DNA of 26,614 nucleotides from positions 1 to 26,614 of the forward strand of contig JABCPU010000787.1 of NCBI GenBank assembly GCA_016800925.1. Direction: 5' to 3'. The notes under the pieces were generated by a model. It saw only the letters and a program-made list of their open reading frames with translations. It was not told the origin of the DNA and did no database searches. Every line of letters starts with the position of its first letter. Positions within the stretch are counted from its first letter, which is position 1. Both the position numbers and the translations under genes were made by a program. Positions 1-9,324 of this stretch are shown in pieces. The DNA is from Suillus spraguei (Eukaryota; Basidiomycota; Agaricomycetes; Boletales; Suillaceae).

Positions 1-857
1 CTAGTGCTCTATTGGGCACAATGCTCGTGGACAAGTTGGGCAGAAGAAAGTTGTTCTTGATTTCGAATGTCGGAATGTTGATCGGTGGGTACAACTTTGT
101 GATATCATGCTGGTTCGAGAATATGACTTATCGTCTGGGCAGTCTTCTCTATGTGGACACTTACCACCGCTCTTTTCCACGAGACTAAGAGTACTATAGC
201 TGTGAAAGGCAAGTGTGAAACTTGTTGTACTTGATGCCATTGTCAATCAAGCACGAACAGCTACTGTACCGCTCATTTTTATGTTCTTCTTCTTTTATGA
301 CTTGGCGTACACGCCAATGGTTATTTCGTACACACTCGAAATTCTGCCTTACAACATTCGTGCCAGGGGACTTGCAATTATGGTTGGACATTTCGTCACT
401 GGTCTCTGAAACCATCTAATACCTGCACAGAACTTTACAGCCTATCTTTCCAATGCTTTTAACGTGTTCGTCAATCCATGGGCACTCGGTGCCATAGGTT
501 GGAAATATGTGAGTCATATATCTTTCAAGTTTCTGGTTGACATATCTGGGAAAGTACCTTGTTTTCTGTGGATGGCTCGTTGTGGAGCTAGTAATTGTCA
601 TGTTGTTTATTGTTGAGACGAAAGGTGACTTTCATTGTTTTTGTGGATTGTGAGTGGTCTGGATTTTTTCTTCAGATCGTACCCTGGAAGAAACTGCTGC
701 TTTATTTGACGGCGTGAAACCTCCTGGGAATACGGAATGGAAGGATAGCCTCACTTTCGCCAGAACGCCCCAACCTAGATCACCCCGTGTGGACAAAGAT
801 TTCCGAGATAACTATTTCGAGCTTCATGAAAGCAGTGGTGTCTCAGAAACACAGTGA
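1..857 (+). CDS. MFS sugar transporter, 3' part (copy 1, cut by window start)
   Basis: This is the C-terminal half of a fungal lactose-permease/hexose-type transporter of the major facilitator superfamily, which would move a sugar across the plasma membrane. Inferred exons are 1-84, 143-208, 252-382, 431-508, 555-624 and 676-857. They encode the loop motif DKLGRRKLF, the segment FFFFYDLAYTPMVISYTLEI, FVNPWALGAIGWKY, and the family end signature VETKxRTLEETAALFDG, with a stop at 855-857. All visible exons stay open. The intron at 209-251 starts with GC (AAAG/GCAAGT), the others with GT. The 5' half lies outside the window, so it cannot be told whether the gene is whole. Exons and introns closely match 17406-18350, so it is a duplicate of the transporter there. 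Its last ~24 residues differ from copy 2 because of a one-base shift. Family assignment is firm; the substrate is unknown. Confidence 0.82.
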
Positions 858-1240
858 AGAGCAATGTATTCGGATCACCTTCGCATCTCGAAACAATGTC
901 AGAAGAGTCTGCCATTACAGTTTTTTTTTTCCAGTTTTTTGTTCATTGAGAGTGAAACTATGTAGGACACAGACTCCAAACCATCGGCGGTGTGTACTAC
1001 GAGTCTCATACTAGTGCCACATACCAAATACATATAACTATATTTTAAATTCCGCACCTTGATTCAAACACCGCAACTTTTGGACTCTAGCCAACTGGCA
1101 CTTGTTGTGGCAGATTTGCCACTGTTTGCTACTACCTCCGAACGGTTGACAAACTGTCACCAGCACATGTGTGATGTGACTGATGTAGTCCCATTTCAGA
1201 TTCATTTCTGCTAAGTCAATTACCTTAACTTACTCTTCAG
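858..1240. other. Intergenic stretch downstream of transporter copy 1
   Basis: No gene is visible. Similarity to the downstream flank of transporter copy 2 continues to about 930 and includes the uninterrupted site AAACAATGTCAG at 891-902, which is the empty site of the element at 18353-18948. Beyond that the sequence is unique, AT-rich in places, and precedes the helicase relic. Confidence 0.6.
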
Positions 1241-2456
1241 ATGTCTGAGTCTGTTTGTCATTTTAATGTGCCTAGTTTCGCAAACATGAAGCAAACTGTC
1301 CAAGAGAAATTTGGCTTGTCTTCCTGCACCTGGCAGCTTCAGGCAGCCCAATATCAGCTCCAGAGCAAGGACATTGTCACTATCTCCCCAACTGGCTCTG
1401 GAAAGACATTAACCTTTTGGATTCCTCTCCTATTCAATGCAGGTGGGATTATCATCATCGTGACACTGCTAAGTATATTAGGGGAAAAGAAACAGAAAGA
1501 GGCAGAGGCACTGGGTTTCCCTGCCATCAATCCATGTAAAGAGACCATACAGATCAGGTATTCAAGGTATGTAATGAGATTCTGTATTACTTCTTCGTCA
1601 TTAAAGTCATGCAGCATATCAAGAGGCTCAAATACTGTGTCATCATGATCAGCCCAGAGCAGCTACTCAGTGACTCCTGTTTTCAAGTGTTATTGGAAAT
1701 TAAAGAAATTCACTGAGAAGATATTCAATCTGACGTCTGATGAAGGGCACTGCATAAGTGATGGGGTGAGGACTTGAGGCCACTTTACAGTCAGCTGGGA
1801 AACATCAGGTGGTATTTGCCTGACCATGTAACAGTTCATGTTGTATCAGCAACCATGCTGCCTCATATCTTGGCTGATGTCACTTCAAAGCTCTGTATTC
1901 AGCCACATAGCATTGCAAGGGTCACTAGGTCTAACGACATCCAAGCACATCAGGAAATTCACACATTCCTTGACGTGCCCTTATGCGGACTTATTTAACT
2001 TAATCAGCTTAACTCACTTATCTCAAAAACTTGTTTGCTCTCTCTCACATCATTCACCTGGCATATCTTATATTTTTTGAGTGCGAAATACAATAAAACA
2101 TGTATATTAATATATCTCAACTTTTTTTTTTCTGAATTCATTCACATTGAAATTTTGGACAAGTAGATTCAATTTCACCAAGGCAGTTAAGTGTAAATAA
2201 GTCCGCATAAGGGCACGTCAAGGAATGTGTGAATTTCCTGATGCATTAGCCTTATTGTTTGAAGAGATGAAGTTCCCACATAATACTATGCATGATCTAA
2301 CCCAAGTCTTGGATATGAGACTTGGAGACGTGAATCCACCACCAAAGTTCATGATCTTCACAAATTCTTGTATTTCAGTGGAGGCAACTTGCAAACTGCT
2401 TGCACTCAGATGTGCCTAGACATTTGCAGGGGAAGATCATATGGTTTCATTCCGGG
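1241..2456 (+). pseudogene. RecQ-like SF2 helicase relic, 3'-truncated
   Basis: A decayed superfamily 2 DNA helicase of the RecQ-like kind common in Agaricomycete genomes. From 1241 one frame carries the Walker A motif SPTGSGKT followed by LTFWIPLLF. Later pieces in shifting frames show VIMISPEQLL, a degenerate Walker B (SDEGHCIS, normally DEAHC), LRPLYSQLGNIRWYLP, motif III VSAT, then after an inserted element PPPKFMIFTNS and LQGKIIWFHSG. The order follows the family. At least three frameshifts and internal stops are present, an element sits at 1948-2242, and the frame ends at WFHSG where an LTR-like repeat begins at 2457. No functional protein can result. It may once have been a host gene or cargo of a mobile element; the sequence does not decide. 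Confidence 0.78.
1948..2242. mobile_element. MITE/foldback-like element with 49-50 bp perfect inverted ends
   Basis: The left arm 1948-1997 and the right arm 2194-2243 are exact reverse complements over 50 bp, starting CATCAGGAAATT. The ~195 bp between them is AT-rich and non-coding. Removing 1948-2242 and one copy of the flanking GCA (1945-1947 and 2243-2245) restores the helicase reading frame as NDIQALALLFEEMKFP, which supports an insertion with a 3-bp target duplication. The class is uncertain; 3-bp duplications occur in PIF/Harbinger and CACTA elements. The perfect arms suggest a recent insertion, although the helicase itself is old and decayed. Confidence 0.72.
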
Positions 2457-3224
2457 TGTCATATACCATACTTCTAATCCCAGATCCGACCACATCCGAT
2501 CAGATCCGATCGATTCCATTTCCATCCGGTCCACAGATCCTGTCCGGACCACCCATTTGAAGGTGCTCACTTCTCGCACCTTAACTCCCTTGTGTATATC
2601 TGTGTCTATCTCCTTTCGTCATTCCTCCTGTTTCCGGTATTCCGGCTGTGTATATTTCCGTCCTGCATCACTGATCCGTTACCTGTGTTCATTTCCGATT
2701 CATGCTTACTGATCCACTGTGCATTAACTAATAGACTTCCGTTACACTTTGTACATAGCCCTTGGTCCCGGACTTGTTGATTATCCGTCTTAGATACTTA
2801 CAGTATATAAACCACTTGTAGATCTCCATAGAACCTTAGTTCGAATATCATCTTAGATTCTGCTCATTCTGCTTCCTCCGGACTAAAGCACTTTCTGCTC
2901 TAAGTCATCTTCCGAGACTTGGGATTGATTCCTATAGTCTATATCTCCGACTCTATCTTTGGATAGTCTATCTCTGTTAGTTTCTAGACAGGAACTCATT
3001 CTGAAGCTAGTCTTAATCTTCGTTCTATTCTTACGTTCCGGATAACCTTTGGACATATCATATCCGATACCTTTGGACGTCTGGATCCGTCACGCAACTC
3101 TTTCCGGATCTTCAGACGTATAACTTCTCCCTGAAATAAGGGGCATTACTTGGGAAAGGGGCACAGTGCATGAACTGAGGCCAAAGCCCTTCGGATCTCT
3201 CTACCTTCGAGTATGGTCTTAACA
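2457..3224 (+). repeat. Solo-LTR-like repeat (TGTCATATACC family)
   Basis: It starts TGTCATATACCATA exactly where the helicase homology stops. It has a TATA-like box TATATAA at 2804-2810 and near its end carries the block GGGGCACAG...CTGAGGCCAA. It shares the head, TATA block and tail block with the repeat at 7928-9238, and the tail block with the reverse-strand copy at 12721-13335. The end at TTAACA (3224) is tentative, since it does not match the TATGACA end of the relatives and no target duplication is seen. No retroviral-type genes are next to it. A solo LTR or LTR fragment is the best reading. Confidence 0.55.
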
Positions 3225-3519
3225 GTGTGCGGTATTCTTTTCTTTGTTTTTATGATCAAGTAATGAGGGTGGTATTAGCGAATGTCGGTGGTGGTAGGGT
3301 AATGAATGATGCCATTGGGGTTTCCGCTGGTGGGTATATGTGCCTGGGTCTTTGATGCTTGACTTCTGGGGTTAGCTTCTTCTTCTGCAATGGAAACCGC
3401 GTGATCTGCGTTCGTACTGCCGTAGCGCTATGCAAGCATGCAATGGCCTGCAGTACGAGCCCCTTCAGTGACAAACTCCGTACTATACGGGTCACCCGAC
3501 CCACATAATATCCCATCCA
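3225..3519. other. Unassigned stretch between LTR-like repeat and minisatellite
   Basis: No gene or recognisable repeat is seen. A 149-codon open frame on the reverse strand runs through it into the minisatellite, but it resembles no known protein and reads repeat DNA, so it is not annotated. Confidence 0.4.
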
Positions 3520-3916
3520 AGACGGGCCAGTGGACCATGGGCTGAGGTTATGTATATCCTCGATGTTGATGGATGGGCCGGGGAGAATATTATTTTCGAT
3601 GGAGACGGGTGGGCTGGGAGACTTTGATTTTTGGGAGAGACGGGTGGGCCGAGGGAAACATGATTTCTGATGTTGACGGATGGGCCAGTGGGATATCATC
3701 ACCAACAGAGATGGGTGGGCCCATCTGGGTAGTATGTAGAGTAGGATATTATAGACAGCTGGGCTGAAGAGAGATGCAAGGCAAATATTATTGCATAGAC
3801 GGGTGGGCTGAGGTAAGAGAATATTACATATACAGGTGGGCTGACATGGGGTGTATTACATGGACGGGTGGGCCGAGGGTGCAGTAAAATATTTATTGCA
3901 TAGATGGGTGGGCTGA
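3520..3916 (+). repeat. GGGTGGGCYGA minisatellite, left block 1
   Basis: Irregular tandem units of roughly 35-60 bp, each carrying a core close to ACGGGTGGGCYGAGG followed by an AT-rich spacer such as GAATATTACATATA. Cores are visible near 3605, 3640, 3797, 3833, 3865 and 3905. The same array continues after the insert at 3917-4821. The array reappears on the opposite strand at 13340-13745. Confidence 0.8.
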
Positions 3917-4821
3917 TGTAATGAACATATTGGCACTGGGCTTAAAACCCCATATTTTGACACTCGTCTCATGTCTACAGGAGTTACCACTTGTCCATGG
4001 CCGTCTTACCCCTTTAGCAGTACTGGCAGCATCCCACGCTTACTGCACACCGTACCGACTGCTGCACCTCATTCCACGAACCGATGTCCTTCCATGTCCT
4101 TGCCGCGTCTGCATAGCTCCATTTGGTGCGTAGTTTGTTTTCTGCTCGTTATCACTGATTCCACAGTAAGCCTTATTACATGTTGCCTTGTGCTGCAGCA
4201 CCTCGCGCTATGTTTACTTATGGCGGTTACTACACTCCAGCGCTACTGATCTCACCTAGAGTATTCCGAGTACATACAATTTAGGATATAAGCACCGCGT
4301 ACCCCACATGATACAAGTACCTGATTTTACACCATTGCACGTACTATAGGTCAGGATTACTGTCTAGCTCTGGATCTACCCAGTAGTGGACATAGTCTTT
4401 AAAGTTTCCTTATCGCTCGTTAATACATCACGCTCATTCTCTGTTACCGCTGGCATACCGCTGAACTATCGACTGTTACTTTGACTGAACTTCTCACCAC
4501 ACCACTACTTTACCGCTGAAAGTACCGCAGACTTCTTTACTGCTTCCTTGCACACTCGCAACCTTACCACTACCGCTGAGATCACCGCTACACACGCTGC
4601 TAGTTCAGGCAGTATCATCGCTGACCACGGCAACTTACCGCTGACCACGACACTTGTTTTGCACATAAGGTAGGCTCGAACTTGACCATACCAATAGGCA
4701 TCCTCCTTTAGGGTCGAACACTCTTGTTCTTACAAGTGAAGCAGACTAGACAGAGCGCAAGACTAACATACTAGTTTAGGCAGTGGTTTATCTACAGCCC
4801 AAGCTAGGTTGTATCTTTACA
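3917..4821. mobile_element. Solo-LTR candidate inserted in the minisatellite
   Basis: This ~905-bp non-repetitive block interrupts the minisatellite. It begins TGTAATG and ends TTTACA, giving the TG...CA ends and the short inverted TGTAA/TTACA expected of an LTR. The flanks are CTGA (3913-3916) and CCGA (4822-4825), compatible with a diverged 4-bp target duplication, and the minisatellite unit continues correctly across them. No long open frame is present. It is unrelated to the TGTCA family by eye. A degenerate non-autonomous element is an alternative. Confidence 0.5.
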
Positions 4822-5010
4822 CCGAGGTAAGAGAATATTACATATACGGGTGGGCTGATGTGGGGTGTATTACATGGATGGGTGGGCCAAGGGTGCAGTA
4901 AAATATTTATTGCATAGACGGGTGGGCTGACGTGGGGGAATTTTACATAGACGGGTGGGCTGATGTGGAGGCATATTGCATATATGGGTGGGCCTAGATA
5001 TGTATCATAA
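4822..5010 (+). repeat. GGGTGGGCYGA minisatellite, left block 2
   Basis: Continuation of the minisatellite. The stretch from the TAAGAGAATATTACATATAC spacer to TTATTGCATAGACGGGTGG nearly repeats 3805-3915, so the two blocks are also direct repeats flanking the LTR-like insert. Cores are seen near 4850, 4879, 4918, 4951 and 4985. Confidence 0.78.
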
Positions 5011-5159
5011 AGATGTACAGCTGATGTAGCCACCAGAGAATCAAACACATAGGATACATGCACCCTATGAGTGCATATACCTACCATGGACCACCAAAAT
5101 CTAAACCCCGAAGCACGAAAACCTGAATGCACCATGTCTGACATTCACTGATAATTGGG
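5011..5159. other. Short unique spacer
   Basis: Nothing recognisable; it links the minisatellite with the tandem-repeat island. Confidence 0.4.
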
Positions 5160-6690
5160 GTGCGGGTGCCAAGTCCCGAAACCTGGAACTTGAAACTGGA
5201 GATTCAAACAAGATATTTCCTGAATTCCGGATATCTGGACACCCGAAACACAACGGTGAAAGATTTAAAGTCCATGTGTCGAGTCATCAGGTGCCAAGTG
5301 TGGGTGCAGAGTACCAAAACTAGAAACTTGAGATTCAAGACAAAACAGACATCTACCAAAAATGTGTGGATCAAAGTTTTGTTGTTGCCTGACATTTTTC
5401 TGAGTCCAAGGACTGAACCCTGAAATTGTGGACTACCGGATTTCGGGATTCGGGGTTCAGCACTCGAGATTCAAGATTTGAGACGAACAAGATATCTACC
5501 AAAAATGTGTGGATCAAAGTCATTTTATTGCCTAACCTTTTTTTCGGTCTCAAGTGCAGAAGCCCGAATACCGAACCCCGAACCCCTACATAGTACACTA
5601 CTGGAGTTCAGAGTTTGGGGTTCAGCACTTAGAATGTGTGGATCAATAGGTGTCTATTGCCTCACATTGTTCTGAGTCCCGAGTTGTGAGTGCTGGGTGC
5701 CGGGGTTCAGGGTTCAGCACTGACAATATGTTGATCAATATCTTTCACATTATGAGTACCAAGTCCCGAGTCCCGAGTGCCGGGTGTCAGAGTTCAGGGT
5801 TCAGCACATAAAATATGTGGATCAATATCTTTCACATTGTTATGAGTCCCAAATCCTGATCCCCAAGTGCTGGGTGCCGGAGTTCAGGGTTCAGCACTCA
5901 ACATGTGTAAATCAATATCTTTGTATTGCCTCACATTGTTCTAAGTCCTGGGTGCCGGGGTTCGGGGTTCGGTGTTAAAATATGTGGATCGATATCTTTC
6001 ACATTGTTATGAGTCCCAAGGCCTGAGTCCCAAGTGCCAGGTGCCGGAGTTTGGGGTTCGGCACATAAAATATGTGGATCAATATCTTTCACATTGTTAT
6101 GAGTCCCAAATCCCGATCCCTGAGTGCTGGGTGCCAGAGTTTGGGGTTCAGCACTCAACATGTGTAAATCAATATCTTTGTATTGCCTCACATTGTTCTA
6201 ACTCCCGGGTGCCGGAGTTCAGGGTTCGGCACTCAACATGTGTAAATCAATATCTTTGGATTGCCTCACATTGTTCTAACTCCTGGGTGCTGGGGTTCGG
6301 GGTTCAGTGTTAAAATATGTGGATCGATATCTTTCACATTGTTATGAGTCCCAAGTCCTGATTCCCGACTGCCAGGTGCCGGAGTTTGGAATTCAGTGTT
6401 AAAATATGTGCATCGATATCTTTCACATTGTTATGAGTCCCAATGCCTGGGTGCTGGGTGCCGGAGTTCGGGGTTTGGCACTCAACACATGTGAATCAAT
6501 ATCTCTGTATTGCCTCACATTGTTCTAAGTCCCAGGTACTGAGTCCTGGGTGCCAGGGGTTGGGGTTTGGCACTTAAAATATGTAGATCAATATTTTTCA
6601 CATGGTGATGAGTCCTGAGTCCCGGGTGCTGGGTTCGGGGTTTGGCACTTAAGATGTATTGATTGATATGTTTCACATTGTTACCCGGCA
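5160..6690 (+). repeat. Degenerate 80-120 bp tandem repeats (ATCAATATCTTT...GAGTCCC type)
   Basis: The start (5160-5640) has diverged units with CTACCAAAAATGTGTGGATC and TGCCTGACATTTTTCTGAGTC. From ~5640 units become regular: GTGGATCAATATCTTTCACA, then TTGTTATGAGTCCC, then a CCGAGTGCCGGGTG stretch, then GGGTTCGGCACT, every ~70-100 bp, at least 11 times. The open frames seen here repeat the same peptide in shifting frames and are not genes. A short related block lies on the other strand at 12480-12655. Confidence 0.82.
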
Positions 6691-7815
6691 CAAGGAATTT
6701 GATCCACACATTTAAAACTTGAAACTCACAAAAATGTATATCATGTAAATTTTCTATTTCCTTACACAGTTCACCAAGTGTCAAGTACCAAGACCCGAGA
6801 CCCGAATCCTGAATTCCTGGCAATGTACCAAGTGCCGAGTGCTGAGTGCCGAAACCCGAAACTTGAAACTTGCAAAAATCTGTATCATGTAAATTTTCTA
6901 TTTCCTTACACAGTTCACCGAGTGTTGAGTACCAAGACCCAAGACCTGAATCCTGAATGTAGGGTTGGCAGGCCAGCTGCGGAGGTCCGGAGGTCCGGAG
7001 ATATGGAGATCGGGGCCAGAGATCATAGTGGAGATGGGGTGTGAAATATGGTATGTGACAGAAACTCGCAAAAATGTATATCATGTAAAATTTCTATTTC
7101 CTTACACAGTTCACCAATTGTCAAGTAACAAGACCTGAGACCCGAATCCTGAATTCCTGGCAATGTATGAAGTGCTGAGTGCTGAGTGCCGAAGCCCAAG
7201 ACCCAAAACTTGAAACTCAAAACTCGCAAACATCTGTATCATGTACAATTTCTATTTCCTTACACAGTTCACCAAGTGTTGAGTACCAAGACCCAAGACC
7301 CAAATCCCAAATTTAGGGTTGGCAGGCTAGCTGCGGAGGTCCAGAGGTCCGGAGATATGGAGATCAGGGCCAGAGATCATAGTGGAGATGGGGCATGAAA
7401 TACAGTATGTGACAGAAACTCGCAAAAATGTATATCATGTAAAATTTCTATTTCCTTACACAGTTCATCGAGTGTTGAGTAGCAAGACCCAAGACCCGAA
7501 TTCCTGGCAATGTAGCAAGTGCCGAGTGCCAAAGCCTAAAACCCGAAACTTGAAACTTGAAACTTGAAACTCAAAACTTGCAAAAATCTGTATCATGTAA
7601 AATTTCTATTTCCTTACACAGTTCACTGAGTGTTGAGTACCAAGCCCCGAGACCCGAATTCCTGGCAATGTAGCAAGTGCTGAGTGCCAAAGCCCGAAAC
7701 TTGAAACTCAAAACTTGCAAACATCTGTATCATGTAAAAATTTCTATTTCCTTACACAGTTCACCGAGTGTCAAGTACCGATACCAGAAACCCAAAACCC
7801 AAAAACCCTGGCATA
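6691..7815 (+). repeat. ~170-bp satellite, plus orientation, with dimeric higher-order units
   Basis: Units contain TTTCTATTTCCTTACACAG, TTCACCGAGTGTTGAGTACC, AAGACCCGAGACCCGAA, TTCCTGGCAATGTA, then a GAAACTTGAAACTTGC heptamer run. The ACAGTTCAC landmark occurs near 6764, 6910, 7106, 7264, 7457, 7617 and 7755. In two units the segment from the CCTGGCAATG part to the heptamer run is replaced by a 100-bp block (6961-7060, 7315-7414) that is the reverse complement of the first 100 bp of the LTR-like repeat at 7928. Plain and LTR-containing units alternate, giving a ~345-350 bp dimer repeated twice. Confidence 0.85.
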
Positions 7816-7927
7816 CACAACATGTATGCCAGGGTTTCAGTTTTCAGGTTTCGGGTCTTGGTACTCGACACTTGGTGAACTGTGTAAGGAATAGAAATTT
7901 TACATGATATACATTTTTGTGAGTGTC
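7816..7927 (-). repeat. Reversed satellite piece after a strand switch
   Basis: At 7807-7835 CCCTGGCATA and TATGCCAGGG form a hairpin around a 9-bp loop. From here the satellite unit reads on the opposite strand (TTTCGGGTCTTGGTACTCGA, then GTGAACTGTGTAAGGAA, then TTTTACATGATATACATT) and ends at the LTR-like head TGTCACATACC. Confidence 0.75.
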
Positions 7928-9238
7928 TGTCACATACCATATTTCACACCCCATCTCCACTATGATCTCTGGCTCTGATCTCCATATCTCCGGACCTCCA
8001 GACCTCCACAGCTAGCCTGCCAACCCTACCCTGCACCTGGTCCACTCCAAGCACAGTCATACCCACCACTATTTCCAGACTTTCCCTCCAGTGGCATTCT
8101 GGATGTACCTTCACTATGTGTCCTGGTCCAATTCCCATTCCTATCCAGATTCCATTCCTCCAAATCTCCCTGCATTCCTCTCCAGACATATTCCCGCGCC
8201 ACATGCATTACACCATTTAAGGTATGTCCTTGTCTCCAGCTCTCAGTTACCTCTGTCTCTGTCTTGATAATCTCTTTCGTACATATCTCATCTCTGAGTT
8301 CATTTCATTATGTTCTGTTGTACTTAGTAGTATGTTTCCGCATGGTTTATACATAGCCTTGGATTATGCTTACTGATCCTTACCTATGATACCTACAGTA
8401 TATAAACTCGCACTGAAGTACTCTGGACTTTAGTTTGGTCATTACTGTCTGATTACTTACTTTCTTCTTTCTACTTATTCTCCGCTTTATATCTTGCTAC
8501 CTTCTCATGTCAATATAACTCCATTCCATTCTCGCACTTGGGCTCCGGCCCTTGTAAGCCTCTGGTTTAGGCCTATGGGAGTATTCCCTAGGCCGGACCT
8601 TTGACCCTTTGTTATATTATACTTTCCAAACTTTGTCTGAACTCCAGTCTTTATCTCTGTTCACCTCCAGCTCTACCTTTGGTAGTCTTCCTCTGTTTGT
8701 TTCTACTCTGGACTTCGTCCATAGTAGCCTGTACCTTCCTTACATAATCTCTGGACCTACTCCTCCATAGTAGGGCAATACTTCCCCCCAAATCCACAGA
8801 GCTCCGCTCCTCCATTTCTCCACTCCTCCACTCCTCCATTTCTCCGTTCCTCCACTCCTCATCCTCCAGACCTCCTATCTCCGGACCTCTTGTCCTATCC
8901 TATCCTATCCTTGACCTCCTGTGGATCATATTTCCCCCTGGAGCCTTGCTCCAATCCTGCCCTGGACTTCATCCAGCAGTCTTCCCTTCACCCATTCTAC
9001 TTGGGACTTGTCCCAGTAGTCTTACCTCTATCTCCGCCTACCTCTGGCATAGTTTCCTACACTTCTCTGGAAGTTTATTGGTGCTCTATGGAGCAATCCA
9101 GCCCAAGAGTTCCTCCAAGGTTCTCCCTTGGACTTCACCAGAACTCCTCTTTGGACTTCATATGAAATTAGGAACATGTACTCAGGTAAGGGGCACAGCA
9201 CACAAGCTGAGGCCAAGCCCCCATGAATTAGTATGACC
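7928..9238 (+). repeat. LTR-like repeat, longest copy (TGTCA...TATGAC)
   Basis: It starts TGTCACATACCATA and ends GTATGAC (TATGACA in the reverse copy at 12721), so the ends are short inverted TGTCA/TGACA as in LTRs. A TATA-like TATATAAA lies at 8399-8406, and a CT-rich middle carries ACTCCTCCACTCCTCC near 8820. The tail has GGGGCACAGCACACAAGCTG. The downstream ~75 bp (GTACAACCCCATGCAAAGCTG...) is also shared with the flank of the 12721 copy, so the repeated unit extends beyond the LTR. No primer-binding site, gag or pol is seen. A non-autonomous LTR element is the best reading. Confidence 0.65.
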
Positions 9239-9324
9239 CTCCAGTACAACCCCATGCAAAGCTGGAACTTCCGAATAGCCTCTGGTTTTGCATGGCCATA
9301 ACAGTTTTGATTTTTGGCACTCAG
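9239..9324 (+). repeat. LTR-adjacent conserved flank
   Basis: The stretch with GTACAACCCCATGCAAAGC and GGTTTTGCATGGCCATAACA matches the reverse complement of ~12650-12720. It ends in satellite-like TTTTTGGCACTCAG, where the 1.17-kb inverted-repeat element begins. Confidence 0.7.

Noticed and set aside
3256..3705. 149-codon reverse-strand open frame
   Set aside because: It runs through the minisatellite, has Pro/Ser-rich low-complexity translation and no recognisable domain.
5160..7800. Possible CRISPR-like regular repeats
   Set aside because: Adjacent units are similar throughout with no unique spacers, unit length varies, and the DNA is clearly eukaryotic.
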